64,000 nucleotides of DNA from Epiperipatus broadwayi (GCA_028023455.1 JAQFVV010013295.1:62001-126000); one strand, 5' to 3'; shown: positions 1-12,305, numbered from the stretch's first letter. The notes: generated from the letters alone by a model not told the origin. Made by a program: numbers and translations.

Positions 1-2891
1 TTTACAATAAATATATATATATTGTAACCATTGGGTTGTGTCTATGCATATATAAAATAAAGAAAATGTTAAAAATAAACACAGACAAAAATTTTAGTAG
101 ATATTTTCTACTTTCCTGGAATAAAATAATCATAGAAAAATAATTAAATTGTTCTGTATTTAAAATAAAATTTTATTATAAATAAACATTTTAGAAAGGT
201 CTGATTTTGAATTTAAAAACAAGCATGATTTATTTTTGAAAAATCTTTTAATTAATGCTTGTTTACAATTCTCTACCTAAGTAAAAACATGTACATGACA
301 TTTTAGTAGAAATCTAAAAGTAGCTTTTGATTAAAATTGTTTTTAATCAAGACAGGGATTAGACAGATAAACCTCTTTTCAATTAAAGTATTTTTATCAT
401 CTCAGATGACTCATAAAAAGAGCTGATAAAAATATCAGTTCAGTTGGCTTTAATATTTTTGAGAAGCAGTAGGCCAAATTGGCTAGCTGAAAAGCTGGTT
501 TTTAGATTTTGGTCGTAGTTGACTAATAATATTTTTAAGAATAGCTAGCAGTAGAGTTGGCTAGCAGATCAAAACAAAAAACATTCATGAAGATGGAAAA
601 ATGCAATGAAGCAGCTTCTCTATAGTTCTATATACTGAGTTTTAATTCACAAGAAGCCAAAGTCACTTCAAATGGATCAATTAGTTTATTAAATGTGTTA
701 TAGAAGACAGCTTGTTGACCTGAAGTCCATCATGCCATAACAGAGGGGATCTCATGGCATGTCAAGTTACCTGAATTATACTTTTCTCAATGATGGCAAT
801 CATGGACTATACTTTCCTTGGTGATGATATGTACCCATCAGCTTGCCAAAAAATTGGCAGTATACTACTGTATATACATGAAAGGAACCATTGACAAATG
901 CACCATGTCACATATATATAACATGAATTGTTTCAAATAATTCATTTTTAAAATGACATTTTAAACATGAAATATGTAATATATAATGATTTTGTTTAAA
1001 ATCATTTATTGATAAAACAAAAAGACATTTTGAAATTTATATTTTAAATTCTAAAAAACATTATAGTTAAGAAGTGATCTGTGATGATCATATATAGAAA
1101 GAATTGTCTAAAATTTTTGTTTTAAAAGAAAAAACAGATTTCAAAAATCTTTTAGACTAAAAAAAAGAAAAAAGACATTTTAAATTTAAAATCTCATCGA
1201 TAATTAATCAATCAACAAGTACCTGCAAAACAAAAATTGACTATTTTTAAAAGAAAAAAAAAGTTGATGTTTTTTTAAAAAGAAAAAAAAAGAATTTATA
1301 AACTGATATTTTTGTTGTATTTTTTTTTTTTTTTTTTTAAAAAAAAGGAACTGTGATCATTAAAGATAGAATTTGAAAATTAATTTTAAATTATATCTAT
1401 ATTTTGTTTATACACAGGTATATATGAGAAATTTATCTATGTTTTCCAAATGAAATTAATTTGGAAATATACATTATTATTATGCCAAATTAAAATATGG
1501 AATATAAACGTCAATGTGCACATAAATTAACAGACATATATGTTAATTATGTGATATAAAAACTGATAATTCTATTATTTTGACCAATTTAAATATGTTC
1601 TGTTAATAAATTAATAAAATGTGAATTTGTGCATGTATATATAAACATGTTTAAGTAAATCTAGCTATAAAGTATTTATGTCATTTAAAAGTGACAATTG
1701 AGGTTTATTTTGTAACAGATCAAATATGTTCAGAAATTATACACATACACATGAATGAATGCATATATATAACAATGCTTGTCAAATAGAACATATAAGT
1801 AAAAAAAATTATTTTATTAAATGTCAGTTGAAATGTATTAATTTCTAAATAATACACATATGTGCAGATATATATTTATGCATTTTATGTAAACTCATTA
1901 GGAAATCTATAAATCATAATGTAATAAATTGAATTTTGTTTATCTGTTAATCAACACATTAAAATGTATTCATTGTACACTATAAATGTGCATCTGTTCA
2001 CATATCTATATATGTGTTGTATGTAAACCCATTAACAAGTATTGTCAAGCAATGTAATAACTTGAATTTTGTAGTAATTTTGTAAATACAAATGTGATAG
2101 TGTTATTTATTGTATGTTAATCAAAATCAGAAGGCTTAATTGATATATGCATAGCCTTATTCTAAAGACCTTTTTATCATTTTTATTTTTATTATTGTTA
2201 ATAAACTTATATTTCAATTGTTAAAAATTGTATTGCATCATCTCTTGGTCACCATAACAGTACTTGAGCTTGTGCTCTTCTGAGCTAGATTCATGTGTAA
2301 TGGTCTGATTATATAAATGGGGATGTATGTTAATGCTTAAGGGGCATCCAGTATGATTGATATACCTTGAAATGGCATTAAGATTATATTCTTTAAAGCT
2401 CATGCACTATATTTTATTTAATTTAGTCTTTATTAGAATTTAATTTTATAGTTGGCCAGAACATTAATGGTACTAAGTGGCCAGATCACTGATGGTGATC
2501 AGCATGTTTTAATATCCCAGCATTACTGTTTTGATTCTTATGTATTCTGATGGATAAGCACTTAGTTTGTGCATCCAAATTAATGGATAAATAATTGGCC
2601 CAAGCTGGAAATGGCTCAATAGTTAGCCTAGTCTACAGAAGATCCATTTCAAATCCAGCCACAAGATGGACTATTGATTTATTTTATTGTTGATCATTCA
2701 TGATAATGAATGTTATTTCTTTTGAGTATTACTAATGAGTACTTACTTTTAATATATTGCTGGTTGATGTATGTTACTTATAGTTACTCTAAGGAGTTAG
2801 ATGACTGATCTCTCTCAGAAATCTCATGATCTCTCTTTAATATTTCTTATATACTTTAATATCTATTATATCTCAAAATATAATCCTACAC
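1..2891. other. AT-rich non-coding DNA
   Basis: I see no convincing gene. It holds a poly-T run near 1320-1338 and a degenerate tandem arrangement near 1863-2075, where two roughly 85-bp blocks start with GTGCA and end with AATTGAATTTTGT or ACTTGAATTTTGT. The short ORF at 2221-2403 (minus) has no recognisable domain and is most likely chance. This is downstream flank or intron of the ACAD10-like gene. Confidence 0.5.
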
Positions 2892-3020
2892 ATATTTTAT
2901 ACTGTTGTTAAAACAGGAAAAATTCACTATACATATCGCCACACACAGCAAACTAGAGTAATTAATGTGATGCCAGAAGGCTTGTGCATAAAATCCCCAT
3001 CTAGTGCCTACTCATCCAAT

Positions 3021-3064
3021 ATCCCCAGACTAGTTTCTGGCTTGTGGCCTTCGTCAGTGAGGAG
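3021..3064 (-). ncRNA. Hammerhead ribozyme-like fold in F1, minus strand
   Basis: Read on the minus strand: stem I CTCCTCA, core CTGACGA, stem II GGC/GCC around CACAA, then GAAAC-TA-GT and C17, then TGGGGAT. Stem I has 6 pairs, counting one G-U. Position 7 is C instead of U, which known hammerheads tolerate. An A-A mismatch sits at the base of stem II. Predicted cleavage is between 3028 and 3027. Confidence 0.6.
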
Positions 3065-3677
3065 CCTTGGATCTGAGAGCACTGCACCTAGATCTTAGAA
3101 TCTAATGCAACCCTCCAGCGACCACCTGTTATCTCCATTTATCTACAAAACTATGAGTCTTAAACTGAAAACACCTTAATGTTTTCAATCCAAGCCCATT
3201 AGCTTATATAGTCATTATGGGTCTGAACCCAGTTCAGTACCATACATTTTGGTGTCTTTGATTCTTTAATAACCATAGCCACCATTATATGGGGATTTTA
3301 TGCACAAGCCTTCTGGCATCCATTGATTACTCTAGCTTGCTGTGTGTGGCAATACGTATAGTGAGTTTTGCCTGTTTTAACAAGTTATACCCAAGCATAA
3401 GAAGTGGTGGTCATGTGATGTTCATTGGCTTAAAACTAATCCTGCCTAATAGGATAGTGGTGGCTATGGTTATTAATGAACCAAAGAGACCAAAATGTAT
3501 GGGTACTGAACTGGGTTCAGACCCATATGACTATATAAGCTAATGGGCTTGGATTGAAAACATTAAGGTGTTTTCAGTTTAAGACTCATAGTTTTGTAGT
3601 TAAATGGAGATAAAATGTGGTCGCTGGAGGGTTGCATTGGATCCTAAGATCTGGGTGCAGTGGTCTCAGATCTAAGG

Positions 3678-3721
3678 CTCCTCACTGATGAAGGCCACAA
3701 GTCAGAAACTAGTCTGGGGAT
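3678..3721 (+). ncRNA. Hammerhead ribozyme-like fold in F1, plus strand
   Basis: Stem I CTCCTCA (3678-3684) pairs with TGGGGA (3715-3720), 6 bp with one G-U. CTGATGA is at 3685-3691, and stem II is GGC/GTC with a CACAA loop. GAA is at 3705-3707 and the minimal stem III AC-TA-GT ends at 3713, followed by C17 at 3714. Predicted cleavage is 3714/3715. Stem II is weakened by a G-U pair and a basal A-A mismatch. Confidence 0.6.
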
Positions 3722-3893
3722 ATTGGATGAGTAGGCACTAAATGGGGATTTTATTCACAAGCCTTCTGACATCCATTGATTATTCTAGCTTGCTGTGTGT
3801 GGCAATACATATAGTGAGTTTTGCCTGTTTTAACAACAGTTATACACAAGCATAAAAGGTGATGGTCATGTGATATTTATATTTTATACTGTT

Positions 3894-5249
3894 TGTAAAT
3901 TTTATTATTATTGGCAATAACATATTTTATTTTGTAACTTGGGATTGATGATGACTTTTCCATCATCCCAGATTCACTCCATCATTGATACCCCCATCCC
4001 GTTACAATATATATATATATATCAAAAGATTATTAGAAATAAAACAAAACATGATGATAGATTACTCTTTAAAAAATCACTTTTACCATTAGACTTATAA
4101 TGAATTTCATCAAGTTACTTATTGTAATCTAGATTGTTTCAACATTCCCAGGAGAATTAGGATTAACTAAAAAATAGTATTATAACATTCATTAAAAAGT
4201 CATACCAATTATTACATTTTAATATATTTTATCCATATATTTATGATTTTATTAATCAAATATATATTTTAAGGAAAACTAATTGCATGTTTATAACCTG
4301 CATACAATATGTATATATTTGTGAGCAATTGACTAATAACATTATCAGCTTACACATCGCACTATCATTTCTAACCATTACATGGGTTTCTCCAATCGAT
4401 AGCATTTCTTCTTCACAATACACCAACAAGTTTACTATTCATCCACATCATTTTTTTTCTAAATCTTTTACAATCTCTTGGATTCAGTTAATGATTTCAT
4501 TTGTTCACCTATTACCATTACTTCTGGAAATATATTCAAGTCAGATCTATTTCAGTCTCTTAATAAATGACATCTATTTGTTTTCTCATCCACATATTTA
4601 ACTTTTGATTCCTTATTACTATCAATGTACATCTCCAAACTGAGTGGACTAAAGTCTTTATATTGTTTTTTTGTTAAATATCAAGTCTCATATAGTATAA
4701 CACATCTACCAAAACCTTTTTTTTTTTCAAACAACTTTGACATATTTTCTTTTATTATGAAGTTATTTCTATCTAAAGCACTCCATTTTATTTAATTCTA
4801 TGACTAACTTCATCTATTATGTTTCTATATGTATTAATAATAAAATAAAAATATTTGTAATTGTTAAATTTTAAGAATTCATAATCAATCTTCATTTTCA
4901 CAGATATATTACTCATATAATCAACTGTATTGCAATGTTCAAACAGATTTGTTTATAAAAATCCAATATACATATTGTACTTGCACTAATCTGTAGCCCC
5001 AGGATTTTATATGAGAGCAAAAACTGAAAAGATTTATGAATCCTTTATTCCAATTCTTTTGGAGACTTGGAATATATCTAAGAATACCACTCACAGATTA
5101 GTTCAACTTTAAAATTTTACTTAATCTTAATCAATATGCCCGGTAATGTTATATTTCTGTATTTTTGCATAGCATCAATGCCATCAAGTACCCATTTCTA
5201 TTAAAGGAATTATAGTATTTTTTTCATTCATGAATGCAATAGTAACAAT
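3894..5249. other. AT-rich stretch; possible decayed antisense LINE piece
   Basis: This is mostly low-complexity AT-rich sequence. Segment 4287-4860 is pyrimidine-rich on the plus strand, like the non-coding strand of the LINEs here, and its complement gives short interrupted peptide runs. I could not place these on a known domain. The 104-codon plus ORF at 4287-4601 is therefore probably a reverse-strand shadow. Nothing else is supported. Confidence 0.35.
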
Positions 5250-5379
5250 GTGATGTGATGATGTGATGTATTGTGGCTTCTCCTTAAATGAAGTCAAGAA
5301 TATCTCAGCAATTATGCCCAGATAAACCTGTTAGCCACTTTATTTTCCATTCCCCACTCTAAATTTTCCCATATTCTGC

Positions 5380-8162
5380 TCAATCCAATTTCCACAACAT
5401 AATCTTTGTCAATTCTATAACCTTTATATCTAAATCCCCTTTATCTTTTCCCAAACCCAGCATAAAAATCAATAATTCACTTTCTATACAATCGCTTTTT
5501 TCATATTTATTCTTCCATAACTTCATTATATGTACCCTTTCTGTTTTCAAGCATTTACATTCAATTAACAAATGCCTAATATTTTCTATTCCTTCCTTAC
5601 ATAATTTACAAAATAAATCACCCATTTTTTTCTATTTACATGTATATTCTCTTGTAGCTAAAGATCCCATTCGAGCCGTAAATAATAAACTACTTTCCTT
5701 ATTATTATCATATACTAACTCACACCTAATATTCTGTTTATTTCTATATATATTTAAACTCTTACTCTCCATACCATTTCTCCATCTCTCTAACTCCCTA
5801 TTCTTTATTAATAAATCTATTATTTTATCCCATTCCTTACTACTACAACACTCAACAATCCTCTTAACACAATCATCCCATCTTTTGTACAAATATACTG
5901 ATATAAATTCTTTATCCAAATCTTTTGCTTACCGCATTACCTTTCTCACCCATCTTGTTATCTGCCCTTTACTCATAACCCAATTAAATACTATTTTAGC
6001 TATTCTTTTATTATCCATAAACTGCAATCTACCAAACATTTTCATTTTACTTTTTGCATCTTTCATATGAAAACTTGACCATCCCATTTCTCCTTGATTT
6101 GCCTCTTTTGCTGTCCACACATCTGCATCTCTTCCTACTTCCCTTTGAACTTTTTCTAAGTAATTTAATACCTCTTTACTAACATATAATGCATCATTAC
6201 AATATATTAACCCTGCTACTGCAACTCCTTTCCATATAATTCTAACTACATCACATTTATTATATGAAAACACTGTTAATTTCTTTATGAATCCCTTTCT
6301 TTTCTTTGCTTCATTTATCAATTTTTTCTCCCATTCATCCAAATAATTTTTCTGATTACTTAAAATAATTCCCAAATAACTGAATCTATTCACCACACTT
6401 AACTTAATATCTCCCAATAAAAATTCTACATCTTCTCTTTCCTCAGTATTAACCATCATTATATTTGATTTTTCTTCATTAAATTTAATCCCCATCTCTT
6501 TACCAACTCTTGCATATGCCCTCAACATAACTTCCATATCTTCTATTCTTTCTGCACACAAAAATATATCATCCACAAAAAAAAGACCTGACAAAATATA
6601 TACTCCCTTACTACCTATTAACAGTATGTCTATCCCTCTTCCTAATCTTTCTATTGCTCTTTCCATTTCACTCAAATACAACACAAACAAAATAGGTGAC
6701 ATAGGGCACCCTTGCCTTAGCCCACCCCATTTTTAACTTTAACAGATTCTACATTCCCTAATTGATATATATAATAATTATTGTCATATAATTTCTTAAT
6801 AAGCTTCATCCATTCCCAAATTCACTAAACTTATCCATAATCTATTTCTATCTACTCTATCATATGCCTTCTCTATATCTATAAAACTCATATATAACTG
6901 TTTACCTAAATTCCTACTCATATCCATAAGTTGTGTAACTACAAATAAACTATCTCCTATACACCTATCTAATCTAAAACCTCCTTGCATTTCCCCCACT
7001 ACATTATTCCCTTCCATCCATTTTACAACTCTTCTAGCCACCATATATGACAAAACTTTATCTAAAACTAATTTTACCACATTGGTCTATAATTATTCAA
7101 CTTTCTATGATCCTTACCCTTTCCTTTAAATAATAATCTTACTCTTGTATTACTCCAACTACTTGGGAAAACTCTATTCTGTGCCATTTTATTAAAACCA
7201 AGATAAGCATTTATTTTATATAGCGTATGTAAACAATTTATTACAGTCAAATATCAGCCTTTCACGCTAATTGTGCACACGCTTTGCGAGTGTTAATAAT
7301 AAATGAATACTTTCTCACCAATACAAGAGATAGTATTTATGCAGGAATAAAAGGAATCCTCTTATTCCTACGACTCATACGCTTATATATGAGCAAAGTG
7401 TATGCACAATTAGTGTGAAAGGTTGATATTTGAATGTAATACAATTGTTTACATACACTATATAAAATAAATGCTTATTTACATATTATTAAGTTTCAGT
7501 TGGAATGACGTTTTGTAAATTTTAGATAATTTCACCGATGTCATTCATTCAGATATTATATATAGTAATTTAAAGTGACTGTTCCATCATCACGCTTTCT
7601 TTGCCAGTATTTCAGATTTGCTCATATATAAGCGTTTGAGTCGTAGGAATAAGAGGATTCCTTTTATTTCTGCATAAATACTATATATTGTATTGGTGAG
7701 AAAGTATTCATTTATTATTAACACTCGCAAAGCGTATGCAAAATTAGCGTGAAAGGCTGATATTTGACTGTAAAACCAAGATAATAACTTTACTTTTGCC
7801 CTATATCCTAAATTCATTACCATCTCTGCTGCCCATCCATCTAAACCTCTTGCCTTTCCACTTTTCAATTTCTTCTCTACCTCATTCAGTTCATTTTCTG
7901 AAAATCTAATATTCCCATTACTATATGCTTTCATGTTTTCTATCACTCTATCATTCACATCTAACATCTTTTCTATATTCATTACATATCTATTTAAGAT
8001 TATCTCTAAATCTTCTCTAGAGCTACACTCTATTCCCTCATCATCTAGTAATACTATCTCTCTCTCCCCTACATTCCTCCTTTTAATGTAATTCCAAAAT
8101 TTTTTACTCCCATCTCTTCCACTTTTATTAATATCCTCCAACAATTTACTATTCAATTTCAT
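5380..8162 (-). pseudogene. CR1-like ORF2: reverse transcriptase and C-terminus
   Basis: Pieces in order: linker KLNSKLLEDINKSGRDGSKK (8162) to KSGKARGLDGWAAEMV (about 7830); then the 7206-7771 insertion; then MQGGFRLDRCIGDSLFVV and SFIDIEKAYDRVD (motif A, catalytic Asp, near 6880); then MSPILFVLYLSEM (motif B, 6702) and LFFVDDIFLC (motif C, near 6580). Motif C has FVDD where FADD is more usual. KMFGRLQFMDNKRIAKI (about 6030) and a CKLC-x-H-x-C zinc-like knuckle (about 5600) form the C-terminus. Frames change near 7085, 6705, 5925 and 5630, so no enzyme is made. Confidence 0.85.
7206..7771. mobile_element. Fold-back retroposon-like insert in the CR1 copy
   Basis: This 566-bp insert is flanked by exact 12-bp direct repeats AAAACCAAGATA (7194-7205 and 7772-7783). 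Removing it plus one repeat restores the LINE sequence. The left part (7246-7400) and right part (7610-7771) are inverted copies of about 155 bp. A second inverted pair joins the left end (7206-7245) to 7430-7480. No ORF and no transposase-type short duplication are present. The TSD length suggests target-primed insertion. The ORF at 7590-8162 runs into the LINE only by chance. Confidence 0.78.
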
Positions 8163-8216
8163 TCTCTCTCTATAATTATCTATTTTAGCTAACTTCTTCT
8201 TTTCTAAATACTTTTC

Positions 8217-9340
8217 CTATTTAACATTAATATCTTTTTCACTTTCCTTATTCTTAATAGCACACTTATATTCTCTACATGCTTCTTTCCTCTCTTTTAC
8301 ACTTTTACGAATTCTCATTTTTTTATTACTTTTATTCTTCTGAATATTCTCACCTAAAACCTTATTTGCCACTTTTTCTACTTCCTTACACCAGTCCTTA
8401 TACTCATCCCCAACCCACTCTTCCATAATTTCTTCAACTTGTATTTTATACTCTTCCAACTTATTCTTATCATTCACTCTCCATCCACATCTTTCACTAT
8501 TATTTCTACTTTTATTTCTATTCTCCATCACATTACTAACCATTTCAATTACAATGAAGTTATGATCACTAGTGCATACTTTTTCTTCATTATCAAACAC
8601 CTTAATTTTTCTTATTTTATTTATTCCCTCTTTCTCTACCTATACATAATATATTGTATGAAATATATTATTTCTAGACCATGTGTATTGTCCCTTATAA
8701 ATATTTAATAAATTTCCAATACTCAAATTCACTTTCTGACAAAATTCCTTCAAAAGTTGTCCATTTTTATTATCTACATCATCAATTTTTTCAATATGTC
8801 CATTCATATCCCCTATAACCATTATTTTCTTCCCCTTTTCTTTAAAACTTTGTATATCTTTAACTAGACATTCATATATATTACTATTCCATTCCATTAT
8901 AATGTGACTGTCTCCAGTGGCTATATAAACTATAGCCACCATCCATTCTTGACTACCCAACCTTATTTCAAACCACAAATGTTCTTGACATTTAACAATA
9001 TTTAAATATTTTTTTGATATAACACCTATACCACAACCTCTTTTTTCTTTTCTATTTATACCCTGCCATACCAACTGTTTCAAAATAGGTTCTTCTTCTC
9101 TTAGATGTGTTTCCACTATGGCTAATATCTCAAGCTCTTCATTTTCAATTGTTTTATTTAATTCCATCCACTTTTCTGGCCTCCTATCACCTTGCATATT
9201 CAAAAACCCTAATTTTAACAATTTCTTCTTTCCTAACTATTCTTTTATAAATTCTTTTAATTCTTTCTTCTCCATTACATTTATAAATTGCTTTCTTACC
9301 ATTAATTTTACAAACCCATTCCTTCTCCATATCTATATTT
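8217..9340 (-). pseudogene. CR1-like ORF2: APE-type endonuclease
   Basis: LKLGFLNMQGDRRPEKW opens the domain at 9215. VETHLREEEPI carries the catalytic Glu, VIGDMNGH the Asp/Asn block and TYTWSR-like QYTWSRNN the late strand. After a break at 8640-8600 a second piece starts MFDNEEKVCTSDHNFIVIEM with the SDH catalytic His block. The enzyme nicks target DNA to prime reverse transcription. The broken frame makes this copy inactive. A basic helical linker (to 8217) leads towards the RT domain. Confidence 0.82.
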
Positions 9341-9431
9341 ATATTTAAGTCAAATTCATTTTGTTTATTTCTTATATTCCATCCATTCTTTTTCTTTTTA
9401 ATAATATTATAATTTAAAAACCCACCCCGCT

Positions 9432-10340
9432 TTATAAGTTTCCCGAAAAAAATTCTTTATAAATTAAACTTCCTAAAACTTCACTTCCTTGTTTTCCTAA
9501 ATGCAACCCATCTTTACTATATAACTCCCTCTTTCCAATAAAACAATCCCACACCTCCACAAACATAACATTATTTCTCTCACATAATTTTTTCAATCTC
9601 TCATTTATAGAACATGCCCTATCTAACAAATATCTCTTATCAAATCTTGGTAATAATCCAACTACTCCTACTCTTCCTTTAATCATAGTCAAGTTCCTAA
9701 TCAAATCTACATACTCGTCCATTATTCTCTCTGATAATTCTGATAAATTATTAGTCCCTACCATAACATACACATCTCTACTACCTTGCTTTTTTACTTT
9801 ATCTACTACATCCCTAATTCTAGCTCTAGGAAAACATACTCTTACATACCTACTTACTATTTTCCCTTGCAATTATATCCCCACATTCTCTAATTAGTGA
9901 ATCTCCTATCAATACTGTTTCATAATCTATTTTTTCTACTCCATCCATAACATTTTTTAATACCTTCTGATCCTCCTTATCTATTTTTTCCTTATCATTC
10001 CTATTCCTTTATCTCCTCACATTTTATCTCTAATGATTTTAATTTTACTTCTACACCCTTCAGTTTTTCCTCTATCTTATTTATTCTTTGACTAATCATC
10101 TCCATTACACTATTACTTTCTCCACCCACTGTCCTTCGACTATCTACACTTTGAAAACACTTTCTCATCTCTTTTATCATATTTACACACTGATTACATA
10201 ACCATAAACCTATTACATCCTTCCTAGTCTTATTTAAACATTTCAAGTGATAAACCTCATCACATATAGTACATTCTGCCACAGCATGCCTAATTTCTTT
10301 CTTTCTATTACATAAACATTGTGGAATACAAATGCAATCT
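9432..10340 (-). pseudogene. CR1-like ORF1: PHD finger + coiled coil + SGNH esterase
   Basis: The N-terminal part (10340-10150) reads CICIPQCLC, then ECTICDEVYHLKC and GLWLCNQC, the cysteine/histidine pattern of a PHD finger that probably binds chromatin or ribonucleoprotein partners. A charged, Lys/Glu-rich coiled-coil-like stretch follows (about 10130-10001) and ends at a stop near 10001. In another frame, VLIGDSLIRE (about 9920) supplies the GDSL nucleophile block. The frame shifts again near 9880 into the 9872-9432 segment with VMVGTNNL and KDGLHLGKQG (catalytic Asp and His block). All SGNH blocks are visible but at least two frameshifts break the ORF. In this family the esterase is thought to aid retrotransposition, by a mechanism that is not settled. 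Confidence 0.83.
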
Positions 10341-10364
10341 ATATTATATAATAATTATATTATA

Positions 10365-10470
10365 TTATATTATTATATTAAGAACATAATGATTTTTTAA
10401 TTTGAACAATTAAGTATTTTCATTATTATATTAAGAACATAATGATTTTTGATTTATGAACAGTAATAGA
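10365..10470 (+). repeat. Tandem duplication of about 63 bp
   Basis: Two adjacent copies share the block ATTAAGAACATAATGATTTTT, at about 10376 and 10430. They follow the 5' truncation of the LINE and have no coding content. Confidence 0.6.
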
Positions 10471-10501
10471 AAAGTAAAATAAATCCATTATATATCCTTA
10501 A

Positions 10502-10562
10502 ACATCACATGATCACTATTTCTTATGCTAGCACTACTTGTATGGAGAGTTTTACCTGTTTT
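10502..10562 (-). mobile_element. F1 mini copy, 61 bp
   Basis: It contains only the two F1 termini (ACATCACATGATCAC and GAGAGTTTTACCTGTTT), with the interior including the hammerhead missing. It is flanked by TATATATCCTTAA (10489-10501) and TACATATCCTTAA (10563-10575), a 13-bp duplication with one mismatch. Confidence 0.72.
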
Positions 10563-10575
10563 TACATATCCTTAA

Positions 10576-12290
10576 TACATCTGTATATATATTTCTTTAC
10601 CAACAATGATATGCGAAATATATAAGGACAATAATCAAAAAATAGAAGATGTTCTGAAATGGAAATGATGCTCAGCACACTTCTTACACTAGATGTCTAA
10701 CTAGTATAAATAGGATAGGGCTAATCTGAAAACTTGTTACCCATAAACTTTTATTATATCACCAAAATTTCAAAGATAATCTTTAACTCTTCACAATAAA
10801 TAAATTAGTTTGCACATACATTTATAAATAAAATTAAAAAAAGAAAACATTCAGTATAAAACTATAAATTAATAGATATAATTTCTGTGAGATACCTTAT
10901 TTTTTTATCTTAAGAGTGAGCAGTGAGGGTCAATGATCTATTTGGAAATCAAAAAAATTTATATGTCCAAACAAGTCTTGGAGCTAGTGATTTTGTATTA
11001 ATAGTATTTCACCTGTGAATTGCCAAAAACCCATAAAAATAACTGCTATTGCAAGATGTTAGTATATTGACTAATTGTTATATCAAAATCATTGTAACAA
11101 GTAATGACCATTTCTACTCCAAGGGAAAAAAAATACAAAAAAACTGCTCTAGAAATTAGTTTTGCAAGACTATATGAACTAATTTATGATCCAAAAATAC
11201 ATCCATATATAGAACATGGTGATCCATTTTTCTATTTATTTGATATTTTTCAGTGCTGCCTTTAATTTCTTCAGCAGAAAACTTTTCTTTACGAATACTT
11301 CATCACGATATCTAATTATAGCTCTCAATGCATTCTAGTAATAGCACATCAAACAGGTTAGTAAATGATGGAAATAGTCCAATATAAAAATAATTTTTAT
11401 AATATATATTATTTTTATTTGAAAGAGATATTGCTTAAGAAGTAGCACAACTTGATGTTCAATTACATAATGATGCCTTTCTATTGTGATACTAGTCTAC
11501 TATGTAAAAAAAATAATTCAGTCAAAAAATATTTGCTAATAGACTCCAAAATTCAAGACATTTGATTTTCATCAATGCAGGATGCATTGTATCCATTCAA
11601 TGATTTTATATAATCATATTATATTATTTCAATTAATCAAACTTAAAGACTTCAACACCCTAAAATTTTGAACTGATTTAATTTATTATAGCAGCTTATA
11701 ACTAAAGTGATTAAATTACTGGTGGTTGATCTAACATCAAACTTTCAAAGTTAGGTAAATAAAATGGTTTGTGTTTAAAACTTAGGAAATTAAAATTTTT
11801 ATGTCATTAGTTTGAATAGAATAAAATAAAAATGGATGCTGGATGATATAAATGCTCCTCACTAAAGAAGGGCAATGAAGATCAATAGCCAAAAATTAAT
11901 ATGGGATTTTAGCTCCCTTGTTTGGAGTCCATCGTTAATTTTGCCTAAATAGATGGCTCTAGTATAAATGAATTATTGTCATTTATGTAGACGACTAAAA
12001 GAATCATGGAATACTTTGTTGTTTTTGTATATACTTACATTGTTGGTCAAAAAAAAAAAACACAATTTGGATTAAAAATTAGCAAAATGTCTTTACATGT
12101 GGTCATTTTTACAGATACAAATGCAACAGTGCCTTCAGCTAAATTTATTCTAATTTGTCAGAAATTGAGTTACTGTAGTCCATCATCACTGCTTTATAAA
12201 ATTCAGTATTTTACTTAATATTTATATAGTTAATAGAAATACTGAAATATAATCCTCATGTAAAATGTAAATTGATATAAGAACATTGCA
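10576..12290. other. AT-rich DNA with a palindrome-family fragment
   Basis: No gene seen. At about 11335-11390 the sequence AATAGCACATCAAACAGGTTA followed by GGAAATAGTCCAATATA matches the centre and outer edge of the palindrome at 34074-34420, so this is a deletion derivative of that family. Other short ORFs (for example 12006-12218) have no recognisable features. Confidence 0.45.
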
Positions 12291-12305
12291 GAATTTAATT
12301 TTGTA

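Larger units (their letters stand above)
2907..3878. mobile_element. F1 palindromic retroposon, long copy
   Basis: This 972-bp element is flanked by an exact 15-bp direct repeat ATATTTTATACTGTT (2892-2906 and 3879-3893), as expected of a target-primed reverse-transcription insertion. Two arms of about 380 bp (2907-3285 and about 3450-3850) are inverted copies. The spacer between them is another partial unit with the same end sequence. Each arm contains a hammerhead-like fold (3021-3064 minus, 3678-3721 plus). The ORF at 3289-3543 lies in the spacer and right arm and looks accidental. Ends are AAAACAGG on one side and the complement of AACATCACATGAYCACC on the other. Confidence 0.82.
5250..10335 (-). 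mobile_element. CR1-like non-LTR retrotransposon, decayed
   Basis: About 5.1 kb (including a later 566-bp insert) of a LINE in minus orientation. ORF1 (10340-9432) combines a PHD finger, a coiled coil and an SGNH esterase, a combination known from CR1-superfamily ORF1 proteins. ORF2 (9330-5380) has an APE-type endonuclease and reverse transcriptase. The 3' end is a TGATG-type simple repeat at 5250-5275, as CR1-type elements often end in short repeats. The 5' end is truncated inside the PHD region. Several frameshifts and stops show it is dead. Confidence 0.85.

Noticed and set aside
2221-2403. 60-codon minus ORF
   Set aside because: No domain, no splice support, and the composition matches the surrounding AT-rich DNA.
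3289-3543. 84-codon plus ORF
   Set aside because: It lies within the F1 palindrome and is not open in other F1 copies.
7206-7771. Hammerhead in the CR1 fold-back insert
   Set aside because: A CTGAATGA...GAAATTATC-like stretch on the minus strand near 7500-7560 has an inserted base in the core and no proper stem II or III.
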